The translations under genes were made by a program, and so were the position numbers. Source: an uncultured Bacillota bacterium (GTDB lineage Bacteria > Bacillota > Dehalobacteriia > UBA7702). Taken from it: 64,000 nucleotides of DNA. The stretch lies in contig CAKUYE010000002.1 of the NCBI GenBank assembly GCA_934702375.1, positions 62,001 through 126,000 on the forward strand. The letters run 5' to 3'. Positions 1 to 8,531 of this stretch are shown piece by piece. The notes under the pieces are model-generated. The model was given only the letters and a program-made list of their open reading frames with translations. It did not search any database and was not told the DNA's origin. Each line of letters begins with the position of its first letter. Positions within the stretch are counted from its first letter, which is position 1.

Positions 1-112
1 TTACTATAAAGTCATTGGCAAAGCTTCAGTACTTTAAGTAACACCATCCCAAGGGGATGTAACGAAAACCAAGGACTTCCCGGTAACGGTCTATGCTCAG
101 ACCAATGATTCC

Positions 113-2731
113 TTGAAGGAAGGTTACTATCTCACCCAGAGCAAATACCTCAAGAACAGAGCCATCAATGGCTATTGGGCCATTTACGCAGCCTATGCTG
201 CTCTCGGTGATTACATTGCCGATCCTGCCAATGGCTATACCTTTATCTTGAGTTCTCCCCAGGCCAACTGGTATGGCGTTCAGTACGGTGCCACCGTTAT
301 GGGCATCTGCGCCATGGGTGGAAATCCCTACAACTACAACGGCGAAAACTGGGTACAGAAACTGTACGATAACTATGGCGGCCCCTATGCCGGCGGTCTC
401 TACTCCGCTCTTGGCATGGAAGCAGCCGGTGCCAACAGCACCATGTATACCCCGAAAGGTGATTATCAGGTCAACCAGCTCTCGGAATCGAGCATGGCCA
501 TGGGTATCGATATCGCCGGTTGGGCTGCCGTTCTGGTTGCAAAACATCATGACTTCCCCGGTTATGAAGAAAGCAATACCGCCGCATTGAAAGCATGGCT
601 CAACTATTTGAGAGGGTTAGGCATTGATTCCGATGGTAACTTCGTTGGTTGCAACGATATCTCTACCGGTTGTGCTGTTACCGCTTTTGCTGCCCTTTAC
701 AGCATCGGCATCACTGATGCGGATCCTGCCCTTGATACCTGGAAGAATGCTGCTACAGGCAAAGGCATTATCGATGCCATCTATGAACAGGGTCTTGTTC
801 AGGATAAGATTCCCGGCTACATGACTCAGATGGAAATGGCTATCTGTGATATGTACAATGCTAAGTACAATGGCAGCACCTCCACTTGGATCAAGTGTGG
901 TGTGACCAAAGCAAAATTAGATGCTCAGGTAGCCAAAGCCAATGCCATCTTAGCCGATGAAACCAAGTATGAAGCTTCTTCCATTAAGGATATCAAAGCT
1001 GCAATGGAAAAGGTTAATGCCATTTCCGAAGAACGCTTGAACAACAAGATTGCCGATTACGGCGAAGAATACTACGCATTGTACGATGCCGTACGCTATG
1101 CTAAATTAGCAGGCCAGAGCGAAATGGATCAGGCTGCTGCCGATAAAGTAACAGAACAGATCAACGCTTTGAACGATGAAATTACCTTGGCCGATAAAGA
1201 CGCCGTAGATGCTGCCAAAGCTGCCTACGATGCTCTTACCAACGACCAGAAAGCTCTCATCGCCGAAGATGTTGTTGCAAAACTCACTGCCGCAGTTGAT
1301 ACTATCGCCGGTTTGGAACAGGCCGAAGTTGATAAAGAAGCTGCTGCTAACGTAATCAACGAAATCAACAAGATTAACGAAAATGTAACCCTCGATGATC
1401 AGTCCGCTGTAGCTGCCGCTCGTGCTGCCTACGATGCCTTGACCAAAGAACAGAAAGCTCTCGTAACCAACCTGGATAAACTGACCAAAGCCGAAGGCAC
1501 CATCAAGGAACTCCTTGAAAAGGACAACGGCAAGGTCAAGAACATGACCGATGTAATCGAAGGTCAGTGGTACTATAATGATGTTGCCTATGCTTTGGAT
1601 AATAATATCTTCAAAGGTACCTCCGATACGACTTTCAGTCCTAATCAGGCTATGACCCGCGCTATGTTCGTTACTGTCCTCGGCCGCAACGCCGGTGTGG
1701 AAGATTCCAGCGCATCTTATCCCTCTACCTCCGTCTTTGACGATGTGGCAAACGATGCCTACTATGCTTCCCATGTAAAATGGGCGGTAGAAAACGGTAT
1801 CACTGTAGGGGTAAGCAAAACGGAATTTGCACCCAATGCTCAGATTAGCCGTCAGGATATGGCAACGATGATGCTCCGCTATGCCAAAGCCATGGGCATC
1901 CGGCTGCCGGAAATGAGCAAAGAACTCTTTGCAGATGATGCAGACATCGCAGTATATGCCAAAGAAGCTGTTTATAAACTGAAAGCTGTAGAAATTATCA
2001 ACGGCAAAGATGGGAATGTATTCGATCCCAAAGGCAGCACCACCAGAGCGGAAGTCGCTGCGGTGCTCCACCGTTTCCTCACCTACAAATACGAAGACTT
2101 CGTAAAAGTTGATGATACCGACAGCGTTATTGTTGATATCGAAAAATTCACCCTCGGTCAGGGCTTCATTATGGAACCTGTAGTTGTGAAATGGGAAGAA
2201 GGGGACACCGCCGCCGATGTAACGATCCGTGCTGCCGAACAGGCCGGCATCGAGCTGAAATACGGCGATACCGACATGGGCTTCTACCTCTCTGCCATTC
2301 GTGATAATGAAACGGCAGCCGCCAATATTCCCCAGTACCTAAAGGATGCCGCCGAAGAAAACGGCTTCACCATTGGAGAACGCGCCAATGCCGATTGGCT
2401 GAGCCAGTTCGACTATACCTCCGAATCCGGCTGGATGATCTGGGTCAATCATGTAGAAATTGATAAATCCGCCGGTGTATGGCCGGTAACTCCCGGCACC
2501 GTGATGCGTTGGCAGTACACCGTGTGCGGCTACGGCCGTGACCTCGGCTCCGGTAGTTTCGACAAACCCTACGTAACCGTAGGCAATAAGGACGCTCTCG
2601 TTCATGCCATGGCCGTAGCCAGCAAACACGAAAAAGCCGGCAAAGCCTACGAAAATGCTGTAAAGGTGATGGAAAAGATGGATGCGACACAAGCAGAAAT
2701 CGACGCCGCTACGGAAGCGCTAAACGACTGA
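113..2731 (+). CDS. SLH-anchored surface protein with transcobalamin-like domains (5' end uncertain)
   Basis: Probably a cell-wall-bound surface protein. Residues about 10-260 look like an all-alpha barrel of the terpenoid cyclase/prenyltransferase type. Residues 265-475 hold two similar alpha-helical repeats of about 75 residues, each with a YDALT.(D/E)QKAL motif. Three SLH domains follow at about 480-665 (for example ITVGVSKTEFAPNAQISRQD), then a DUF4430 (transcobalamin C-terminal-like) domain at 670-810 and a short FIVAR-like end. Barrel plus DUF4430 is the layout of intrinsic factor/transcobalamin, so ligand (corrinoid) binding is an inference. The TTG at 113 has no ribosome site. The same frame reads sensibly upstream across one TAA at 35-37, so the true gene probably starts outside the window and may be interrupted. 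Domain identities are by pattern, without a profile search. Confidence 0.72.
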   Translation: MKEGYYLTQSKYLKNRAINGYWAIYAAYAALGDYIADPANGYTFILSSPQANWYGVQYGATVMGICAMGGNPYNYNGENWVQKLYDNYGGPYAGGLYSALGMEAAGANSTMYTPKGDYQVNQLSESSMAMGIDIAGWAAVLVAKHHDFPGYEESNTAALKAWLNYLRGLGIDSDGNFVGCNDISTGCAVTAFAALYSIGITDADPALDTWKNAATGKGIIDAIYEQGLVQDKIPGYMTQMEMAICDMYNAKYNGSTSTWIKCGVTKAKLDAQVAKANAILADETKYEASSIKDIKAAMEKVNAISEERLNNKIADYGEEYYALYDAVRYAKLAGQSEMDQAAADKVTEQINALNDEITLADKDAVDAAKAAYDALTNDQKALIAEDVVAKLTAAVDTIAGLEQAEVDKEAAANVINEINKINENVTLDDQSAVAAARAAYDALTKEQKALVTNLDKLTKAEGTIKELLEKDNGKVKNMTDVIEGQWYYNDVAYALDNNIFKGTSDTTFSPNQAMTRAMFVTVLGRNAGVEDSSASYPSTSVFDDVANDAYYASHVKWAVENGITVGVSKTEFAPNAQISRQDMATMMLRYAKAMGIRLPEMSKELFADDADIAVYAKEAVYKLKAVEIINGKDGNVFDPKGSTTRAEVAAVLHRFLTYKYEDFVKVDDTDSVIVDIEKFTLGQGFIMEPVVVKWEEGDTAADVTIRAAEQAGIELKYGDTDMGFYLSAIRDNETAAANIPQYLKDAAEENGFTIGERANADWLSQFDYTSESGWMIWVNHVEIDKSAGVWPVTPGTVMRWQYTVCGYGRDLGSGSFDKPYVTVGNKDALVHAMAVASKHEKAGKAYENAVKVMEKMDATQAEIDAATEALND

Positions 2732-2733
2732 TA

Positions 2734-2851
2734 CTTGGCAAAATCGCCGGCCGCCGACAATGGGCATACCGCATTGTATAGCCCATTGCCGCTAACCGGC
2801 GAGTTTCACCGAGTCTAAGCCGTTGATCGCTTCCTCTCCCGGAAGCAATCC
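2734..2851. repeat. Solo copy of a structured repeat
   Basis: This stretch aligns without gaps over about 100 bases to the 127-bp tandem units at 9258-9638. Both share GGCAAAATC at the 5' side, ATAC-loop-GTATA in the middle, and ACCGA followed by AAGCCGTT.ATCGC at the 3' side. It folds as an outer stem (CTTGG with CCGAG), an inner long hairpin (TCGCCGG with CCGGCGA, then AATGGGC with GCCCATT, and ATAC with GTAT beside a single bulged A), and a small 3' hairpin (GCTTCC with GGAAGC). Stem bases differ from the tandem copies yet still pair. It lies between two convergent genes. Confidence 0.7.
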
Positions 2852-2938
2852 AATAAAAAAGTAGGCAACCCGCCCAGGCTTCTCCTCGAGGAGAAGGCAT
2901 GTGTAGCAGGTACTTTGTTTCGAAAAATACACTAATTA

Positions 2939-3123
2939 GCATTGCGGAGCAATGCTTCCATAATGCCGACCGTAGGGAGGTATTTCATGCTGCCGCTAGG
3001 CAGTATTTCATGCCCCGAAGGGGTATTTCATGCCGACTATCGGGAGGTATTTCATTTTCTCACCCCGGCCAAAGGCCGGGATTTCACCCTTCCGCAGGAA
3101 GGTATCACGCTTCCGGTAGAGGA
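2939..3123. repeat. Array of short palindromes separated by TATTTCATG
   Basis: Short perfect hairpins follow one another: GCATTGC/GCAATGC (2939-2955), CTGCC/GGCAG (2990-3003), CCCC/GGGG (3013-3023), CCGA/TCGG (3033-3043), CCCGGCC/GGCCGGG (3064-3080) and CCTTCC/GGAAGG (3088-3102). They are joined by near-identical spacers, mostly GGTATTTCATG or GATTTCA. Arms differ completely between units while the spacer is kept. The right end runs into the last codons of the lipoprotein gene on the minus strand. Spacing is too short and irregular for CRISPR. Similar ATTTCA-spaced palindromes are, from memory, common in Clostridia, without a known role. Confidence 0.75.
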
Positions 3124-4130
3124 ATGGTTTTTATTGTGTTGTGGTTATCGTTGATATGGTAGATTAGGAGTTCGTTGCAGATCTCCATATCAATATAATC
3201 ATCGGTGATGGTGGTTAGCGTTGTTGTTTCTTCGCTATCGGTATCCCAGCGATAGATCGTGGTTTCGATGCGGTTGCCTTCACCATCGTAGGTGTCGGCA
3301 GTGAAATAGAGGGCAATCCCATCGGTATTTATAGTGGAGATCCGTTTTGCATCGTTATAGATCACTTCGAGGTTTTCACCATTCATCGGTAGGGAGCAAA
3401 GCTCATCGTTGGCATTCTCCGTTTCTCCGGCTCTGGTCAGGTAGATCTGATCGTCATTGATCACCATGTTGCCAATCCAGCGGTCGGCGGTAAAAAGCTT
3501 TGTCTTTTCCTTTCCATCCAAGGAGGCACAGTATATGGTATTTTCGCAGATATAGTAAAGCTTGTCTTCGTAAATATTCAGAGAGCGAATGGGGGTGTTT
3601 TCCGTAAGCAGGGTTGCTTCCGTTTGGGCCTTAACATTGATGGCGCCGATCTTGGAACGTTCTTTTTCATTTGTGGTTACATAGATCAAAAGATCATCGG
3701 CGGCGGTAAGGTAGGAAGTGGATTCACCGGCTTTCATGGTATAGATGCTGTTTTGTTCTTGCCCATCCAATCCTACGGAAAAAATGGCTTCGGTGCGGGT
3801 TTCATTACTGTCGTAGGTGATCCCCAAAAAATAGATCGTATCATCCATAACATTTAAAAATTGGATGTATCCGGTAATACCGGTAAGGGCTTTTTGCGGT
3901 TCTCCGTTTTCATCGGCTTCATAGATCAAGTCGTATTCCGTTTCCGTACCGGTGTAGTATAGGGTATGGTCTTTGGCAGCGGCCAACCCCAGATTATTGA
4001 TATTGCTGTCGGTGTTGCCGCGGTCGTTGATGGTGAGATTGCCGGTGGTGCTGCCGCCGCAGGCGCTGAAAAGCAGTCCGGCGGAAAGGATTAGAGCAAG
4101 TACTGCCCCTATTGCGGATCTTTTTTTCAT
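3105..4130 (-). CDS. Lipoprotein of the DUF5050/beta-propeller type
   Basis: A 341-residue secreted lipoprotein. The N-terminus has a basic start, a hydrophobic stretch and a lipobox ending LLFSAC-GGS, so Cys24 is the likely lipidated residue. The rest is made of repeated units of about 45 residues with patterns such as DHTLYYTG, DTIYFLG, DKLYYICENTIYCASLDG and DQIYLTR, typical of the low-complexity propeller called DUF5050. The substrate is unknown. A ribosome site AGGAGT lies 4 bases before the ATG. The stop codon at 3105-3107 lies inside the palindrome array, so the last residues come from that repeat. It is divergent from the hydrogenase operon and may not be related to it. Confidence 0.75.
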   Translation of the reverse strand: MKKRSAIGAVLALILSAGLLFSACGGSTTGNLTINDRGNTDSNINNLGLAAAKDHTLYYTGTETEYDLIYEADENGEPQKALTGITGYIQFLNVMDDTIYFLGITYDSNETRTEAIFSVGLDGQEQNSIYTMKAGESTSYLTAADDLLIYVTTNEKERSKIGAINVKAQTEATLLTENTPIRSLNIYEDKLYYICENTIYCASLDGKEKTKLFTADRWIGNMVINDDQIYLTRAGETENANDELCSLPMNGENLEVIYNDAKRISTINTDGIALYFTADTYDGEGNRIETTIYRWDTDSEETTTLTTITDDYIDMEICNELLIYHINDNHNTIKTIPLPEA

Positions 4131-4253
4131 TTTTACTCCTTATGTTGGCTTCTGTAAGTGTTGTAGGAAAAGGTATTTTTTACTTCGACAGCGGCATGAA
4201 TATTCCCTTTACGGTATCGGCTTTGGCTTGGAATTTTGGACAAATTCCCCTGC

Positions 4254-4282
4254 TTGACACTGGAAAAAAAAATCGGTATAAT
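4254..4282 (+). promoter_or_regulatory. Consensus sigma-A promoter of the Tat/hydrogenase operon
   Basis: Perfect TTGACA at 4254-4259 and TATAAT at 4277-4282, with a 17-base spacer. The first gene starts about 105 bases downstream. A match this close to consensus suggests strong constitutive transcription unless a repressor acts; no clear operator is seen. The leader contains only a weak hairpin (CCG/CGG) near 4335-4350. Confidence 0.85.
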
Positions 4283-4386
4283 GAAAACATTATAAGTTAG
4301 ATTGGATATTTATTTGCAAATTTAAGGAGATTTTCCGTTTTTACGGTAAATTTTCCGTGAGATGCGGGAAAAACAGGAAATTTCAG

Positions 4387-4686
4387 ATGTTTAATATAAG
4401 TTTTGCCGAACTTATCGTTATATTGATTTTGGCATTTGTCATCCTCGGCCCCGATGAAATGGTAAAGGTTGCCCGGTTTTGCGGTCGTGTGGTGCGTAAG
4501 AGCAGACGTTTGCTGTGGCAGATCAAAGAATACGTGAACGATGAAGCCGCAGAAACCGGTCTGGATGAGGTGAAAAAAGCTGCTGACGAGGTGAAAACCG
4601 CAGCGGCCGAAGCTGATATGCGCAAGGAGCTTACCCGTGGGCCAAAGAAGGCCGCCGAAAAGCCAAAGGACACGGAGGAAAATTGA
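4387..4686 (+). CDS. tatA: Sec-independent translocase protein TatA/TatB-like
   Basis: Small Tat component of 99 residues. It has one N-terminal membrane helix (FAELIVILILAFVILGPDEM), the typical FGP-like hinge (here LGPD), an amphipathic helix rich in Arg and Lys, and a charged tail rich in Ala, Glu and Lys. The ATG at 4387 is preferred over a GTG at 4357 because it starts directly before the membrane helix and has AGGAAA 7-8 bases before it. It is first in an operon with a Tat-signal hydrogenase, and a second tatA plus tatC close the operon, so these proteins probably form the export channel for the hydrogenase. The longer charged tail and LGPD hinge are more TatB-like than the second copy, so it may act as TatB. 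Confidence 0.85.
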   Translation: MFNISFAELIVILILAFVILGPDEMVKVARFCGRVVRKSRRLLWQIKEYVNDEAAETGLDEVKKAADEVKTAAAEADMRKELTRGPKKAAEKPKDTEEN

Positions 4687-4702
4687 CAGCGGAGGTGCTA
4701 TT

Positions 4703-6322
4703 TTGAAAAAACAGGGAAAACAAAAGAAACAACCAAATCATGAATCACCCAAGCTCACGCGCCGTCAATTTCTCGGTGTTGCTGCCGGCATCGGTGTCGC
4801 AGCGGCGGTTTCCGGCTGTGATATCGTCGATGACCCCGGAGCCGATGGCTGGCTGCCGGAGCAATATCACAATAGTAACGGTTATCCGGCTCAGGTTCGA
4901 GGGAGGGTTCCCATTGATGTGAATAACCCTTCTATTTTACGGGATGATAAAGCCTGCATTCTTTGTGGCCAATGTTTGGAGGTATGTCAGAATACCGAAA
5001 CGATCTATAATTATTATGAATTGCCGGTAGTGGATGAATTTATTTGCGTGCATTGTGGCCAGTGTGCCATCAATTGTCCCAGCGGAGCTATTCGGGAGCG
5101 CAGCTATATTGACGAAGTTCGGGAGGCCCTGGCGGATCCCAACAAGGTCGTGGTGGTTGCCACTTCTCCCGGGGTTCGTGTTTCCCTTGGGGAAGAATTT
5201 GGTGCTCCCCAAGGCAAGTGGGTACAGGAGCAAATGATTACCGCTTTGCGGGAACTCGGCTTTGATTACGTGGTGAATATTGACTTCGCTTCGGATGCCA
5301 CGATTATGGAAGAAGGAAGCGAGCTGGTACATCGTTTGACCCAGGGAGGTGCACTGCCTCAGTTTACTTCCTGTTGCCCCGGTTGGGTAAAATTTGTGGA
5401 GTATAATTATCCCGATTTGATTCCGAATATTTCCACTGCCAAAAGCCCTGTTGCGGAAATGGGTGCTTTGCTGAAAACATATTGGGCGAAAAAGAAGAAT
5501 ATTGCGCCTTCGGATATCGTGGTGGTCAATGTACCTCCCTGTACCGCAAAGAAATTTGAATTGAGCCGCCCGGAAATGAATGCCGCCCAACGTTATTGGG
5601 ATGAAGAAGGCAAAAGCTACGGAAAAATGCGGGATGTGGATATCGTCCTTTCTACCCGGGAATTAGCGAAAATGATTCGGGATAAGGGGTTGGATCTCCT
5701 GCATTTGCCAAAAGGCAAGTTTGATCCCATCGTCAGTGAAGGCAGCGGCGCTGCGGTGATTTTTGCCAACAACGGCGGTGTTATGGAAGCCGCTTTGCGT
5801 ACCGCCTATTATCTTGTCACCAACGAAGATCCGCCGGAATCCTTTTATCATCTGGATATGGTTCGGGATAACGATATGGATGGTTATGCCGAAGCCAGTG
5901 TGGAGTTCCCCGGTTACGGCACCGTCCGTGTGGCTATATGTAACGGCCTTCATGCTGCCCGTACCCTTTGCGAGGAGATTCGGGCCGGGAAACGCAATGA
6001 TCTGCATTTTCTGGAGGTTATGACCTGCCCCGGGGGTTGTATCGGCGGCGGCGGTCAGGCAAAAACCGTGGTTCCGCCATCGGATGTGCTTCGGGGGCAT
6101 CGGATTGATTCTCTCTATGCTGCCGATGAAAGTATGGCGAAAGAACAGCGGGTCAGCTATAAAAATAAAGAGATCGCTGCTTTGTACGATGATTTTCTCG
6201 GAAAGCCCTTGAGTGAGTTGGCAGAGAAAATCCTTCATACCACCTATACCGACCGCAGCGGTTCTATCCACACCAAGGATACTTCTGATTATGTGGATGT
6301 TTGTATCCGTGGAAAATCCTGA
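4703..6322 (+). CDS. Tat-exported [FeFe] hydrogenase
   Basis: Catalytic hydrogenase of 539 residues that interconverts H2 and protons. The N-terminus carries a twin-arginine signal (LTRRQFLGVAAG, Arg20-Arg21) followed by a lipobox-like VSGC at 36-39, so the enzyme may be a Tat-exported lipoprotein. Two [4Fe-4S] motifs follow (CILCGQCLEVC and CVHCGQCAINCP). All three H-cluster signatures are present: TSCCPGW, PPCTAKKFE and EVMTCPGGCIGGGGQ. A C-terminal segment resembles the small-subunit domain (FGKPLSELAEK-like, here FLGKPLSELAEK). The TTG start at 4703 is chosen because GGAGG lies 7 bases upstream; an earlier GTG would overlap tatA and precede the signal. It is followed by electron-transfer subunits. 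No maturation genes (hydE, hydF, hydG) lie in the window. Confidence 0.93.
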   Translation: MKKQGKQKKQPNHESPKLTRRQFLGVAAGIGVAAAVSGCDIVDDPGADGWLPEQYHNSNGYPAQVRGRVPIDVNNPSILRDDKACILCGQCLEVCQNTETIYNYYELPVVDEFICVHCGQCAINCPSGAIRERSYIDEVREALADPNKVVVVATSPGVRVSLGEEFGAPQGKWVQEQMITALRELGFDYVVNIDFASDATIMEEGSELVHRLTQGGALPQFTSCCPGWVKFVEYNYPDLIPNISTAKSPVAEMGALLKTYWAKKKNIAPSDIVVVNVPPCTAKKFELSRPEMNAAQRYWDEEGKSYGKMRDVDIVLSTRELAKMIRDKGLDLLHLPKGKFDPIVSEGSGAAVIFANNGGVMEAALRTAYYLVTNEDPPESFYHLDMVRDNDMDGYAEASVEFPGYGTVRVAICNGLHAARTLCEEIRAGKRNDLHFLEVMTCPGGCIGGGGQAKTVVPPSDVLRGHRIDSLYAADESMAKEQRVSYKNKEIAALYDDFLGKPLSELAEKILHTTYTDRSGSIHTKDTSDYVDVCIRGKS

Positions 6323-6342
6323 AGAAAGGGGAGACAAATGGA

Positions 6343-7134
6343 ATGAAAAACAGCGCTGTATTGTTTGATGTGACCAAATGCGTTGGCTGCGGCAGCTGCA
6401 CCGTTGCCTGTAAGCTTTGGAATGGTCTCTCCTTTGAAGAGGGCAACGCCCATGGCTACGATGTGGAATTAAATGAAAATAACTGGACGGTGGTAGAGTA
6501 CCATTCTTTGGAAGATAAGGATGGGAAAAAGCTGCGGTTTTTGAAACAGCAGTGTATGCATTGTTTGGAGCCCAGCTGTGTTGCGGTTTGTTTTGCCAAG
6601 GCCATCCGAGTGGCGGAAAGCGGAGCTGTGGTTTACGATGCCAAAAAGTGTGTTGGCTGCCGCTATTGCATGATCGGCTGTCCTTATGATGTACCGAAAT
6701 ACGAGTGGGATAAGGTGTTCCCCTCGGTGATGAAATGTCGGCTTTGCGCCGATAAGCTGGAACGAAATGAATCTCCGGCCTGTGTTTCCACTTGTCCTTC
6801 GGGAGCGCTGACCTTTGGAGATCGTGACGAGCTTTTGCAGAAGGCAAAAACAATGATTGCCGGTGATAAAAAATACATCAATTATGTCTATGGTGAAAAG
6901 GAGGGCGGCGGTACCCGCTGGCTTTATATCTCCGATGTTCCCTTTGAGGAACTGGGGCTGCCGGTGAATATTACAAAACGCTCCATTCCTTCGATGGTTC
7001 ATGATTATACCAAGTGGAAACCGGGCGTTTTTGCCGGAGCTGCTGCGGTTTTTGGTGCTTTGGGGTTGTATACCCATCGCCGATTAAAGGTGGAAGCCGC
7101 CCAAAGGGAAGAGGAGGATAGCGCCGATGTTTGA
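6343..7134 (+). CDS. Four-cluster ferredoxin subunit (HybA/NrfC-like)
   Basis: Electron-transfer subunit of 263 residues that should carry electrons between the hydrogenase and the membrane subunit. Four cysteine groups are visible: CVGCGSCTVACK, CMHCLEPSCVAVC, CVGCRYCMIGCP and CRLCADKLERNESPACVSTC, matching the DMSO-reductase/HybA ferredoxin family. A C-terminal hydrophobic helix (about 225-245) probably anchors it. There is no signal peptide of its own, so export would depend on piggy-back transport with the Tat-signal hydrogenase. The ATG at 6343 has AAAGGGGAG about 9 bases upstream. Its end overlaps the next gene by 8 bases, showing tight coupling. Confidence 0.9.
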   Translation: MKNSAVLFDVTKCVGCGSCTVACKLWNGLSFEEGNAHGYDVELNENNWTVVEYHSLEDKDGKKLRFLKQQCMHCLEPSCVAVCFAKAIRVAESGAVVYDAKKCVGCRYCMIGCPYDVPKYEWDKVFPSVMKCRLCADKLERNESPACVSTCPSGALTFGDRDELLQKAKTMIAGDKKYINYVYGEKEGGGTRWLYISDVPFEELGLPVNITKRSIPSMVHDYTKWKPGVFAGAAAVFGALGLYTHRRLKVEAAQREEEDSADV

Positions 7135-8290
7135 TTATAACCTGCGTCTGAACAAAAAAACGACGCTCCGCTTTACTTTTGGCCGCTTGTGTCTTTTGGC
7201 TTTGGGTGGCATTGGTCTTTTGCTGATGGTCTATCGGTTGGTCAACGGCCTTGGCGCCGCAACAAATCTTTCGGATTCCTGGACGTGGGGGCTGTGGATT
7301 TATTTTGATATGATTCTCAGTGCTTTGGGTTCCTGCGGTTTTGCGGTGGGGATTCTTACTCATGTGCTTCATATCCCCAAGTATCAACCGTTGGCTCGTC
7401 GGGCATTGCTGGTGTCCTTTTTCTGTTATCTTTTGCTTTTTCTGATTCTCTTTGCCGAGATTGGTCGCTGGGATAACTTTTACTGGATCTTTATTTCCTT
7501 TGCCTGGTCCTCTCCTCTGTATGAGGTTTTTATCTGCTTGACGCTGTACTTTTTGGTGCAGATTGCCGAGATCGAAGAAATTTGGGTGGAACGGTACTTG
7601 CCTTTGCCCTGGCTGCAAATGATATTGAAGTATCTGATGCCCTGTGTATTTTTGGTTGCCTGTATTTTACCCTTTGGTCAGGAAGCTGCTTTGGGTGGGA
7701 TTTATCTTGCCATGCCCAATAAGCTCCATACCATCTGGTATTCCCAAGCCTTGCCCTGGAATTGTTTGATTTCCGCATTTTACGGCGGACTTTGCTTTAT
7801 TGCCTTGGAATACTATGGCTCCAATCGCTATTTTCGGGAAAAATCCGATACCGGAATGATCTCCTCGCTGCTTCGCATAGCCGGTGTGGTGATCGGTGTC
7901 AATCTTGTGGTTAAAATCGTTGATCTTTCGGTACGAGGTGCATGGAGCGCTGTTTTTTCCGGGCAGTATGAAAGTGTGATGTTCATTGGCGAGATCGTCG
8001 TTGGTTCTCTGATCCCTCTGCTGATACTGCTTACCCCCTTGAGAAAGGGAAAGAAAGGGCAGATTCTGGCAGCTCTTTGTGGTGTGATCGGGATCTTATG
8101 GAATCGCTTTAATTTCATTTTTACCGGTATGGCTCGTCATGCAGGGGAAAGTTATTTCCCTTCCTTTGTGGAGTGGGGGATCGTGATTGGGCTGATGGCC
8201 TTAATGGTGGTCATTTATATCTTTCTTGTAGAGAATCTGCCGGTGCATCGCAATAAGGACGATGAAAAACCGGAAATCGTGATTCGCTGA
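7127..8290 (+). CDS. NrfD/HybB-like quinone-linked membrane subunit
   Basis: Integral membrane protein of 387 residues with about nine or ten hydrophobic helices. It matches the NrfD/PsrC/HybB type, which passes electrons between a periplasmic-side ferredoxin subunit and the quinone pool. Family-like features are W-G-L-W-I-Y-F-D near residue 60, the Ser/Pro-rich WSSPLYE, and helices ending in charged loops. It overlaps the ferredoxin gene by 8 bases and lies between the hydrogenase and the second tatA. Together the three subunits would make an outward-facing, quinone-linked hydrogenase. Whether it oxidises or makes H2 cannot be read from the sequence. Confidence 0.88.
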   Translation: MFDYNLRLNKKTTLRFTFGRLCLLALGGIGLLLMVYRLVNGLGAATNLSDSWTWGLWIYFDMILSALGSCGFAVGILTHVLHIPKYQPLARRALLVSFFCYLLLFLILFAEIGRWDNFYWIFISFAWSSPLYEVFICLTLYFLVQIAEIEEIWVERYLPLPWLQMILKYLMPCVFLVACILPFGQEAALGGIYLAMPNKLHTIWYSQALPWNCLISAFYGGLCFIALEYYGSNRYFREKSDTGMISSLLRIAGVVIGVNLVVKIVDLSVRGAWSAVFSGQYESVMFIGEIVVGSLIPLLILLTPLRKGKKGQILAALCGVIGILWNRFNFIFTGMARHAGESYFPSFVEWGIVIGLMALMVVIYIFLVENLPVHRNKDDEKPEIVIR

Positions 8291-8321
8291 TGGTTTGCAT
8301 AAATTCCTAGGAGGTATTGAT

Positions 8322-8531
8322 ATGAGATTGGGTATATGGGAAATTCTCCTGATTATTGTTTTGGCGCTGATCCTTTTCGGCGGTAAAAAGCTTTCCGGTG
8401 TGGGAAAGTCTCTGGGAAAAGGGATTCGGGAGTTTAAAGAAGAAATCCATGCCGATGATGAAAAGGATGCCGGGTCGCCCAAACCCGAAGCCGCCAAAGC
8501 CGAAGATGATGACAAAGCTTCGAAGGAATAA
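8322..8531 (+). CDS. tatA: Sec-independent translocase protein TatA
   Basis: Second small Tat protein in the operon, 69 residues. It is a compact, canonical TatA: membrane helix (WEILLIIVLALILFGGKKL), FGGKKL hinge, amphipathic helix (VGKSLGKGIREFKEE) and acidic tail. The ATG at 8322 has AGGAGG at 8309-8314, 7 bases upstream; an earlier TTG at 8295 would add nine residues before the helix and has no ribosome site. It ends directly at the tatC start. Having a short TatA and a longer TatA/B-like protein in one operon suggests separate TatA and TatB roles. Confidence 0.92.
   Translation: MRLGIWEILLIIVLALILFGGKKLSGVGKSLGKGIREFKEEIHADDEKDAGSPKPEAAKAEDDDKASKE

Noticed and set aside
2939..3123. CRISPR array
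   Set aside because: Repeats are only about 9-11 bases, spacing is irregular, and each unit between them is a palindrome, unlike CRISPR spacers.
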